This document shows, piece after piece, positions 1 to 5,780 of a DNA stretch of 7,668 nucleotides. Source of the DNA: an uncultured Clostridia bacterium (lineage in GTDB: Bacteria; Bacillota_A; Clostridia; TANB77; CAG-508). Where the stretch lies: the NCBI GenBank assembly GCA_947627825.1, contig CANQXO010000063.1:1-7668 (forward strand). The letters are read 5' to 3'. Under the pieces are notes generated by a model. It made no database searches. It saw only the letters and a program-made list of their open reading frames with translations, and was not told where the DNA came from. Within the stretch, counting starts at the first letter, position 1. Every line of letters starts with the position of its first letter. The position numbers and the translations under genes were made by a program.

Positions 1-1
1 C

Positions 2-328
2 CAAGAGTTTAAAGGAAGTTTAACAGAACAATATGTTTTATGCCAAATAAAACAATGTACTCAACTAGATGCTTTTTATTGGTCCCCTGATACTGGTATA
101 GCAGAAATTGATTTTATTACACAGATAGGAAATAATAATGTTCCTATTGAAGTTAAGGCAACAGAAAATTTGCAATCAAAAAGTTTGAAGTCTTTTATTC
201 AAAAATATAATTCAAAGATTAATGTAAGAACTTCAATGTCAAACTTTAGAAAGGATGATCGTATTATTAATATTCCTTTATATAATATTGGTAATATAGA
301 AAAAATTATAAGTAATGAAATAAAATGA
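2..328 (+). CDS. AAA-family ATP-binding protein, DUF4143 C-terminal domain (5' partial)
   Basis: Only the last 108 residues are inside the window; the frame is open from base 2 and ends at TGA 326-328. The fragment has the DUF4143 C-terminal pattern: an FKGSLTEQYVL segment (residues 3-13), YWSP (27-30), a nuclease-like core of AEIDF (34-38) followed by IEVKA (49-53), then an RTSMS segment (76-80) and the closing INIPLYNI (89-96). Family members are about 400-450 residues, with a P-loop ATPase and winged-helix part in front, which must lie upstream of the window. The D37/E50-x-K52 arrangement resembles the PD-(D/E)XK nuclease core, but nuclease activity is not established for the family. The cellular role is generally unknown. 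The gene is on the opposite strand from the polysaccharide operon and is separated from it by mobile-element debris, so a functional link is unlikely. A hairpin with a T-run follows the stop. Confidence 0.88.
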   Translation, partial: QEFKGSLTEQYVLCQIKQCTQLDAFYWSPDTGIAEIDFITQIGNNNVPIEVKATENLQSKSLKSFIQKYNSKINVRTSMSNFRKDDRIINIPLYNIGNIEKIISNEIK

Positions 329-344
329 TATCTTAAAATCAAAT

Positions 345-379
345 AAAACTCCCTCAACTATACTAACTGGGGGAGTTTT
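345..379. terminator. Hairpin terminator after the DUF4143 gene, probably bidirectional
   Basis: AAAACTCCC (345-353) pairs perfectly with GGGAGTTTT (371-379). The stem extends inward through T-G, C-G and A-T pairs to 356/368, leaving an 11-base loop. The A-run on the left and T-run on the right would allow Rho-independent termination from either side: of the plus-strand ATPase gene ending at 328 and of minus-strand transcription coming from the HepT-like fragment. The same arm sequence recurs in the IS200 hairpin at 796-867, so this may instead be, or derive from, an IS200-type end. Confidence 0.7.
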
Positions 380-505
380 GAATAGTATAATTTAATTCTC
401 TATTTTTTATGAATTTAAAATATATTTTAAATCACTTTTAAATCTAAAATATCCTTGTTTATAATATACCATTTATCATATTCCATTATATGTTACTATA
501 TTTAT

Positions 506-676
506 TCATAGTATATCTCTTGAAATATTTTTTACAAGTTTTCCTATTTGGCTGATTGAAAATATTGTTGCATCAATTGTTTTATCATCATTACAAAATT
601 CTTCAAATGTATATCCTTCGGTATATTTATTAAATTTTTCTTTAATTTCTTCAATAGTATATATCTTTTCACTCAT
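506..676 (-). CDS. HepT-like (DUF86) fragment, 56 residues
   Basis: A short frame from ATG 676-674 to TGA 508-506. It is preceded by AAGGAG at 687-682 with a 5-base spacer, so translation is credible. Residues 17-52 follow the HepT/DUF86 pattern: KYTEGYTFEEF, then an NDDKTIDATIF stretch, then SISQIGKLVKNIS. Known HepT proteins are about 110-140 residues and carry an RNase/ADP-ribosylation-related RxxxxH-type motif in the C-terminal half (RN..VH), which is absent here because the frame stops first. HepT normally pairs with an MntA nucleotidyltransferase antitoxin; no such gene is present, although the first 15 residues (YTIEEIKEKF) look like the start of an MntA-type protein and could reflect an internal deletion across a former pair. 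Best read as a truncated toxin-antitoxin remnant that is still open. The family assignment rests on motif similarity only. Confidence 0.6.
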   Translation of the reverse strand: MSEKIYTIEEIKEKFNKYTEGYTFEEFCNDDKTIDATIFSISQIGKLVKNISRDIL

Positions 677-735
677 AAAAACTCCTTATATATGATATTT
701 TATTTTACCATAAAATATAAAACTTTATGAACTTT

Positions 736-795
736 TTGTTGTAAATATACTTGCGGCTATGCTGGTAGTAAAGAAGGCTTTAGCTTTGTAATAGA
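736..795. other. GC-richer patch abutting the IS200 hairpin; possible old element end
   Basis: Positions about 751-785 are clearly richer in G+C than everything around them and contain a GGCTTTAGC motif (776-784) of the sort often found in the right-end hairpins of IS200/IS605 elements. On the plus strand it reads as a short open tail ending at TAA 789-791, with no start. It lies directly left of the hairpin at 796. No gene or complete terminal structure could be defined, so the identity is a guess. Confidence 0.2.
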
Positions 796-867
796 CAAAA
801 CTCCCTTCATAGTATAAAATCAATATGATTCGACACATAAAGAAATTATAAAATGAAGGGAGTTTTG
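796..867 (+). promoter_or_regulatory. IS200-type left-end hairpin that sequesters the tnpA ribosome-binding site
   Basis: CAAAACTCCCTTCAT (796-810) and ATGAAGGGAGTTTTG (853-867) form a perfect 15-bp stem. A second helix (813-817 with 846-850) follows after a small internal loop. The AAGGGAG that would serve as ribosome site for the ATG at 872 (9 bases from GGAG to ATG) lies wholly inside the right arm, so it is hidden when the hairpin forms. For IS200 it is known that a left-end stem-loop blocks translation of tnpA and stops read-through transcription; the structure here fits both roles. It also marks the left end of the element remnant. Confidence 0.72.
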
Positions 868-871
868 GATT

Positions 872-1038
872 ATGAATAGTATATTCACAAAGAAAGACAA
901 AAATGAAAATAATACTATTGATAATATAGCAAGTTTATCACATACAAAGTGGAATTGTAAATATCATATAGTATTTACACCTAAATATAGGAGAAAATTT
1001 TTTATGGTCAAAAAAGAATAGAAATAGGAAAAATATGA
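872..1038 (+). pseudogene. tnpA: IS200/IS605-family transposase TnpA, truncated and frameshifted
   Basis: Starts at ATG 872 behind a ribosome site buried in a hairpin. Residues 24-42 (HTKWNCKYHIVFTPKYRRK) are the hallmark N-terminus of IS200-type HUH (Y1) transposases. The frame stops at TAG 1019-1021 after 49 residues. Reading one base back at the T6 run (998-1003) restores family sequence, YGQKRIEIGKI, until a TGA at 1036-1038, so a single T has probably been lost from a T7 run. Intact TnpA has about 130-155 residues, including an HUH metal motif (HIH) and a catalytic Tyr. None of that is found downstream, where the sequence changes to unrelated degenerate DNA. The copy is therefore dead: it has a frameshift and has lost about two thirds of the gene. 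Confidence 0.85.
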
Positions 1039-1048
1039 TCAAATTTCA

Positions 1049-1189
1049 GTAAGTAAATTAAAATCAAAATCAAGTGAAGAAGATAAGTTGAATTTAATAC
1101 AAGAATTTTAAGAATAATACAAAAAATTTAGAAAATATTCAGTTGTTGCAAGAAAATTTAAAATTTATAATAGAACTATAAAAAATATT
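1049..1189 (+). pseudogene. Degenerate helix-turn-helix coding relic, possibly from a transposase
   Basis: In the frame containing 1049-1189 the translation is protein-like but interrupted by TAA at 1109 and 1115 and closed by TAA at 1190. The first part is a charged stretch (SKLKSKSSEEDKLNLIQEF) and the second reads YKKFRKYSVVARKFKIYNRT followed by IKNI, which has the spacing of a homeodomain-like helix-turn-helix (VVARKF as the first helix, NRTIKNI as the recognition helix), as at the N-terminus of several transposase types. It directly follows the broken tnpA in a different frame and does not match the missing part of tnpA. No start codon or ribosome site is convincing. The assignment is tentative; in such AT-rich DNA a chance resemblance is possible. 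Confidence 0.25.
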
Positions 1190-1282
1190 TAAATATTACA
1201 GAGTCACCAATCAATGGCAATAAAAATAGAGAATATAGTTGTAAGTTGGATAAATACAAAAATAAAATAATAAAAATGTTTA

Positions 1283-1336
1283 TTAAAACAAAAAGTTCTT
1301 CTACAATATAATTAATCAAATAAATTGCAGAAGAAC
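1283..1336 (-). terminator. Hairpin plus T-run, minus-strand terminator candidate
   Basis: GTTCTTCT (1295-1302) pairs with AGAAGAAC (1329-1336); after one mismatch the stem continues for four more pairs (1304-1307 with 1324-1327). On the minus strand the hairpin is followed by TTTTTGTTTT (1294-1285), giving a Rho-independent terminator shape, although the loop is long (about 16 bases). It is the first good terminator seen downstream of the polysaccharide operon, about 470 bases past the flippase stop. Alternatively, the inverted arms could be remnants of insertion-sequence termini. Confidence 0.45.
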
Positions 1337-1339
1337 CAT

Positions 1340-1807
1340 AAAATTGATAAAAAATTACAAAGTTAAAATAATGAAAAATTCAATATGTATTTTCCAATAA
1401 CAGGTAATATAAAAGATAGTATAAAATAAGCAAAGAAATTTAAAATAACTTTTCTTGTTTTCTTAAGTTGTTTCTATTGCGTTTTACGGATTGTTATTAT
1501 TCACATAAAAATAAAGTATCTTTTAAAGATTCAACTTTATTAAAATTATTTTATAATTTATTTAGATACTCGTATTATAATAACTATCTTCTTTAACTTT
1601 ACTAGTTTGACTTATTTTTATACATTAGATAATTTCTTAATTAAAGATGTTAAATCAAAATACAAGATTATATAGATTATTATAATAATTATAGATATAA
1701 ATAAAATTAAAAAAATCACTTTTGTAATGTATAGAAATATTCTTAAAGAGTTATCATAATAAAATATAAACTTTTTTATATATTATCTTGATAAATGATA
1801 CATTTTA
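1340..1807. other. No recognisable gene; decayed AT-rich sequence
   Basis: Both strands are full of stops in every frame. The longest protein-like stretch is on the minus strand at about 1474-1363: roughly 36 codons of hydrophobic, membrane-segment-like sequence (containing FAYFILSFILPVIGKY) with no start. A second short stretch lies near 1555-1500. They may be the last traces of a membrane protein gene that once continued the operon, but cannot be identified. No strong terminator directly follows the flippase stop at 1808, so the operon transcript may run through this stretch. Confidence 0.5.
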
Positions 1808-3340
1808 TTACTGCTTATACTTTCTTTTTTTATTTAGGATATTATTTACCATAGATATATAATATTTAAATTCATTACTTTTGAAAAATACTATTAAATG
1901 TATTAAATTAGGAACAATTATTACTATACATAAATTTATAATTATCTGAATTATAGTATTTTGAACAATAATTTTTGATACTATAATATATGTAAATATA
2001 ATTGAAATTACTGCAGTAACAATATATAGTATATAATCTTTTAAATATTGAAAATATGTTCTTTTAAATAAAGGTTTATATACAAAAATTGGATAACTAT
2101 AAAAGAATACTATACTAGTACTTGTAATAGTTCCTATAAAGACTCCTATTAATCCAAAGATTTTAACAAAAATTATAGAAGCTATAATATTAATTAAAGA
2201 TTCAAATATTGGTACATATCTATCTTCATAAAAAATTCCTGCTGCCTCCTTAAAAGTATTACTAGTTTTTCTCATTCCCTGCATATAAAAATTAATTACT
2301 AACACCACTAACACTGAAAATGGTAAAATAAATTGTTCTCCGATCCATATTTTTATAAATGGCTCTATTATACATAAAACTCCTGCTGATGAAAAAGTAA
2401 AAAGCCACGAGTTTAAAAACAGCATATTTTTATATATATAATAAGATTTTTTTTCATCATCTTCTGTTAATAAATTTCCTATACTTGCAGTAATAGAACT
2501 AAATACTTGTGAAATAAAATTATTTAATGCCTGTATAATTAAATTGTAATTAGAATATAACCCTACTATTGTTACTCCAAGAAAAGTAGAAATTATAATA
2601 TTATCTGTACCAAATACTATAAATGTTGCAATCTTATGGTATATCAGTCCTTTCATCTTTGTAAAAATATTTTTTTTATTTTCTTTATCTATTGGCTTTA
2701 TATTATTTTCCTTTATATATGGATACATTTTATCTGATACTAATGTAACTATAACATTTTCTATTAATCTAAATATTATTTTTATCCATAAATATAAGAT
2801 ATAATTATGTGTAAATTTTAAAATGAGTAATTGAGTTATATTCATAAATAATAAATATCCTATATGTATTAAATTTATTATATATGTTTTTTGATTTGCA
2901 TATAAAATGGAACGTTTATATGTTAATAAATAAGATGCAATAACATCAATTAAAAATAATATATATATATATACTATATTTTCATGAATATTTACCTCTC
3001 CTACAATATATCTCAAAAAAGGAATAATACATAAGCCAATAATTGTAATCAATATCGCAATAACTCTGTAACTTATTCTATAAAACAGCATTAAAGACTT
3101 TACTTCCTCTTTATTTCCATCTGCTATTGGCTTATATAGATGATATATAATAGCAGACCCTAATCCTAATTCAACAATTCCTAGCATAGACACAATATTA
3201 GTAAATAGCCCATTTACTCCTAAATATTCTGTTCCTAATGTTTGTATAAATATCTTTTGAGCTACAAAACCTATTAATATAGTTATTAAATTCATTATTG
3301 TTGTAACCATTGCATTTTTTATCGAATTTGTTGAACGCAT
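1808..3340 (-). CDS. Wzx-type polysaccharide repeat-unit flippase
   Basis: A 510-residue, highly hydrophobic protein of the MOP-superfamily oligosaccharide flippases (Polysacc_synt/RfbX type), expected to move lipid-linked repeat units across the cytoplasmic membrane. The N-terminus has the family look: an amphipathic start then a first membrane segment (about 11-32), an FIQTLGTEYLGVNGLF stretch (31-46) and VELGLGSAIIYHLYKPIA (56-73), which closely follows the pattern in Firmicute capsule flippases. About 12-14 membrane segments can be drawn, with a polar central loop at about 205-230 and a basic tail (KKRKYKQ). Length is normal for the family. The start at ATG 3340 is supported by AAAGGA seven bases upstream. 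It follows the HAD gene by 49 bases and is the last intact gene of the operon. The sugar unit carried cannot be told from the sequence, and no Wzy polymerase is visible here. Confidence 0.9.
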   Translation of the reverse strand: MRSTNSIKNAMVTTIMNLITILIGFVAQKIFIQTLGTEYLGVNGLFTNIVSMLGIVELGLGSAIIYHLYKPIADGNKEEVKSLMLFYRISYRVIAILITIIGLCIIPFLRYIVGEVNIHENIVYIYILFLIDVIASYLLTYKRSILYANQKTYIINLIHIGYLLFMNITQLLILKFTHNYILYLWIKIIFRLIENVIVTLVSDKMYPYIKENNIKPIDKENKKNIFTKMKGLIYHKIATFIVFGTDNIIISTFLGVTIVGLYSNYNLIIQALNNFISQVFSSITASIGNLLTEDDEKKSYYIYKNMLFLNSWLFTFSSAGVLCIIEPFIKIWIGEQFILPFSVLVVLVINFYMQGMRKTSNTFKEAAGIFYEDRYVPIFESLINIIASIIFVKIFGLIGVFIGTITSTSIVFFYSYPIFVYKPLFKRTYFQYLKDYILYIVTAVISIIFTYIIVSKIIVQNTIIQIIINLCIVIIVPNLIHLIVFFKSNEFKYYISMVNNILNKKRKYKQ

Positions 3341-3389
3341 TTTGTCATCCTTTCTATATATTCAAAAAAATTTTAATACTAATATTAAC

Positions 3390-3950
3390 TTAATTATATC
3401 CTTCAACAATAAAATATTGAATCCCTGATCTTTTTGCTGCCTCTATTCCAGTTTTAGAATCTTCAAATATTACACATTCTTTTTTTTCATACCTAAATTT
3501 ATTAACAGCTTTTAAATAACACTCTGGATTAGGTTTTGGACTACTAACATCATCTTGTGTAATAATTAAATCAAACAATTCTAATATATTAAATTGCTTT
3601 AATATTTCATATGTATTTTTCTTAGAAGCTGTCGTTACTATAGCAATTTTACAACTAAACTTTAATTGCTTTAACATTTCAACTAAATTAACATTTATCA
3701 ATGCCTCATTTAAATACGCACTATATCTTTCTTTTTTTATATTATGCATATCTTCTAATATCTTTTTGTTCTTTGTAGTTATTTGTGGTAAAAAATCCAT
3801 ATAGTAATTACCATTACATTTTTTGCAATAATAATCATAATCCAAATCATAACCATATTTATTGACAGCATCTTTATACGATAGATAATTAACTTTTTTT
3901 GTATCAAATAAAGTGCCATCTAAATCAACCATTATTAACTTCATTTTCAT
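3390..3950 (-). CDS. HAD-superfamily phosphatase (beta-phosphoglucomutase/Gph-like subfamily I)
   Basis: A 186-residue HAD hydrolase with all four motifs: motif I VDLDGT with nucleophile D9 and D11; motif II VTTAS at about 105-109; the motif III lysine in SPKPNP at about K139; motif IV FEDSKTGIEAA with E163/D164. A helical cap insert (about 18-85) follows motif I, as in beta-phosphoglucomutase and phosphoglycolate-phosphatase-like enzymes. It probably removes a phosphate from a small phosphorylated intermediate, or acts as a phosphomutase. ATG 3950 was chosen because it overlaps the upstream TGA as TGATG, typical of translational coupling; GTG 3953 and ATG 3944 are alternatives adding or removing one or two residues. 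No strong ribosome site is visible, which agrees with coupling. Position in the operon suggests it acts on the product of the neighbouring kinase/nucleotidyltransferase pathway, but the substrate is unknown. Confidence 0.85.
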   Translation of the reverse strand: MKMKLIMVDLDGTLFDTKKVNYLSYKDAVNKYGYDLDYDYYCKKCNGNYYMDFLPQITTKNKKILEDMHNIKKERYSAYLNEALINVNLVEMLKQLKFSCKIAIVTTASKKNTYEILKQFNILELFDLIITQDDVSSPKPNPECYLKAVNKFRYEKKECVIFEDSKTGIEAAKRSGIQYFIVEGYN

Positions 3951-4921
3951 CACTCGCTATCAACCATTAATCTATCTATACTATCTTCTGTAGATATAAT
4001 TTGCTTCATCTCAGAGTAATTACAATTTTTTATTATATTATTTATATATACATTATTTTTTCTGAAATATTCTAATAGATGTTTTGAATCAATTTCTTTT
4101 TGGTATGTAAATAAATTGATTTTTGCTCCTTGTTTGCACAACTCGCTTAATTTATTTAAAATATTATCATCTATAGGTATTTTATTATTACATAAAACAT
4201 CAAAATCTAAAAATAATGTTGACTTTTTCTTTTGAATTAAATTCCACATATTTAATGTTGACCAATCTTCATATTCTGTTACTTCAACACAACGAAAAAT
4301 TATAGAGTAATAACCTATTAAATATGAAATTATATGACTTAAATAAAGTTTTTCTATTGGATATTTAGAATTTGCTAAATGTTCATATGTACTTATATAT
4401 TCTTCACTATTTGCAAAACCATAAACTCCTACAGATATTATGTTAGAACAAATTTGTTTTTCAACTATATCTAACACTTGATTCTGTTCATTTAATTTAA
4501 TAAAACTTTTATCTCTTAAATTATCTATTAAATTATCATATTTTGACAAATCCAATCCAGCTATAAAGTTTCCCGCCATTTTATCCTTTATTTTTACATA
4601 AGCATGAGAATCTCTAACAACAAACTCGCCATTTATATTAGCCTTTTTTAACGTTTGATAAATTGTTTCCGCCGGGCCATTTGTTACTTTATTTAAAATA
4701 ACTACTTCTACATTATCTATAAATTTTTTTAATATTTTAGTAACATTAAACTTTTTTTCTACATCTGCTAAAACTACATAAATTATTCTGTCATATTCTT
4801 CTGGATATATTCCTTCTATACATTTTATAGCTAATAAATTACCATCTGGATATTTATTTAAATATAGAGGAATGTCATGAATCTTTCTAATTCCTGCACA
4901 AGGTACTATTAATGTTTTCAT
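3950..4921 (-). CDS. Fusion of a diverged GT-A nucleotidyltransferase domain with a HAD-like domain
   Basis: 323 residues in two parts. Residues 1-230 have the layout of a sugar-phosphate nucleotidyltransferase and share spaced signatures with the neighbour at 5781-6509: NGPAETIYQTLK (81-92) against FPGPVHTCMKG, RDSHAYV (103-109) against NDCDHMF, and VEKQICS with GVYGF (153-169) against VEKQVVS with GAYVF. The usual GxGxR loop and following PKP are missing: residues 7-15 read PCAGIRKIH, and the second Asp of the DxD-like motif is His106. Residues 234-323 start with a HAD motif I-like FLDFDVL (D239, D241), then LFTYQ (270-274) as motif II; no clear motif IV is seen before the end. It may therefore be a substrate-binding, regulatory or altered-specificity protein rather than a standard enzyme. 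Start ATG 4921 has an excellent ribosome site. It overlaps the kinase gene by 35 bases and the next gene by one. Confidence 0.75.
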   Translation of the reverse strand: MKTLIVPCAGIRKIHDIPLYLNKYPDGNLLAIKCIEGIYPEEYDRIIYVVLADVEKKFNVTKILKKFIDNVEVVILNKVTNGPAETIYQTLKKANINGEFVVRDSHAYVKIKDKMAGNFIAGLDLSKYDNLIDNLRDKSFIKLNEQNQVLDIVEKQICSNIISVGVYGFANSEEYISTYEHLANSKYPIEKLYLSHIISYLIGYYSIIFRCVEVTEYEDWSTLNMWNLIQKKKSTLFLDFDVLCNNKIPIDDNILNKLSELCKQGAKINLFTYQKEIDSKHLLEYFRKNNVYINNIIKNCNYSEMKQIISTEDSIDRLMVDSE

Positions 4922-5762
4922 TTTTTTCCTCCTTTTTTATAATATCTATAACATACTTAGTTTTATTTTCTAAAAAGCAAAAAGTTAAATTATCTTTAGC
5001 ATATGGAAAAATTCTAATTATCTTTAATAATAAGCCATAATAAACTTCTAAATTCAAAAATTTATTGGTATCTTTAATTTCATCTATAAGTATATCTTTG
5101 AAAACTAGTAGTCTTAATATTGTATTAATATTTATTTTTTCTTCATATCTATACGACCACAATAATTCTACATCTTGTAATAAAGTACTAATGTCTAAAA
5201 TCCAACAATCATAAAATGAATCTAAAAAGTCTATAAGATATAGTTGATCATTTTTGATTATAATATTCTCTAATGTTAAATCTCCATGGCAAAAACTTTT
5301 TTGAAAATTTTTCCATGAATGTTTATCTAAAATTTTTAACGCTTCATTTATAACAAAACTTTTGTTTTTTAATTTTTTATTCAAAGATTCTATTTTCTTT
5401 TTAAAAATAATATCATGAGTTTCTGAATCAGCACCTTTTTCATTTTTTATATAGTTTATTATTTTTTTAACCAATTCTTTAATTTTGCTAATTTCAACAC
5501 TTTCTATATACTTAGATAGTGTTACCCCTTGAATAAACTCCATATCAAAATAAAATAATCCCTCTTTAGTATAACCTTTATCAAAAATATCTGGTACTTT
5601 TATGTATTCATTTTTAAAATTTTTTTGTTTTTCAGCTTGTATTTCAAGCCTTTTATTATAACTAACACTACTAGAAATTTTTCTTACAAATCTCTTATTA
5701 TCACTAGTTTCATATAACATTATTTTGCACCCAGAATGACCTCCTAAGTCTATAACTTCCAT
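4887..5762 (-). CDS. Aminoglycoside/choline-kinase-fold phosphotransferase (APH family)
   Basis: 291 residues with the APH/LicA kinase pattern. A glycine-rich nucleotide loop, LGGHSGCKIML, lies at 6-16; the candidate ATP-binding lysine is K28 in FVRKIS; an FDMEFIQG hinge is at 72-79; the catalytic loop FCHGDLTLENII at 157-168 has D161 and N166; and the metal-binding Asp D178 is in LIDFLDS. The family phosphorylates hydroxyl groups of small molecules (choline, aminoglycosides, homoserine, sugars). Inside a polysaccharide operon next to nucleotidyltransferases, the likely role is phosphorylation of a precursor alcohol or sugar before nucleotide activation, comparable to LicA before LicC; antibiotic resistance is unlikely. 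Start ATG 5762 is preceded by AAAGGGG (5780-5774) with an 11-base spacer, a moderate ribosome site just after the preceding stop (gap of 18 bases). The 3' end overlaps the next gene. The substrate is unknown. Confidence 0.85.
   Translation of the reverse strand: MEVIDLGGHSGCKIMLYETSDNKRFVRKISSSVSYNKRLEIQAEKQKNFKNEYIKVPDIFDKGYTKEGLFYFDMEFIQGVTLSKYIESVEISKIKELVKKIINYIKNEKGADSETHDIIFKKKIESLNKKLKNKSFVINEALKILDKHSWKNFQKSFCHGDLTLENIIIKNDQLYLIDFLDSFYDCWILDISTLLQDVELLWSYRYEEKININTILRLLVFKDILIDEIKDTNKFLNLEVYYGLLLKIIRIFPYAKDNLTFCFLENKTKYVIDIIKKEEKNENINSTLCRN
4928..4933 (-). promoter_or_regulatory. Ribosome-binding site of the nucleotidyltransferase-HAD gene, inside the kinase gene
   Basis: The minus strand reads AGGAGG six bases before ATG 4921. 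This near-perfect site lies within the last codons of the upstream kinase gene, where it encodes part of a lysine/glutamate-rich stretch. It fixes the start at 4921 and therefore the 35-base overlap. It is the strongest ribosome site in the operon, suggesting that this diverged protein is well expressed. Confidence 0.8.
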
Positions 5763-5780
5763 TTTTGCAACAACCCCTTT

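Noticed and set aside
413..432. Perfect 20-base palindrome ATTTAAAATATATTTTAAAT
   Set aside because: It consists only of A and T in a very AT-rich non-coding stretch, with no linked gene start or second copy that would make it an operator.
872..1038. Functional transposase made by programmed frameshifting at the T6 run
   Set aside because: Even after the shift the frame ends at 1036-1038, and the HUH and Tyr catalytic regions are missing downstream, so no active enzyme could result.
4887..5762. Aminoglycoside resistance gene
   Set aside because: The APH fold covers many small-molecule kinases; the gene is embedded and overlapping within a polysaccharide operon, which favours a biosynthetic role.
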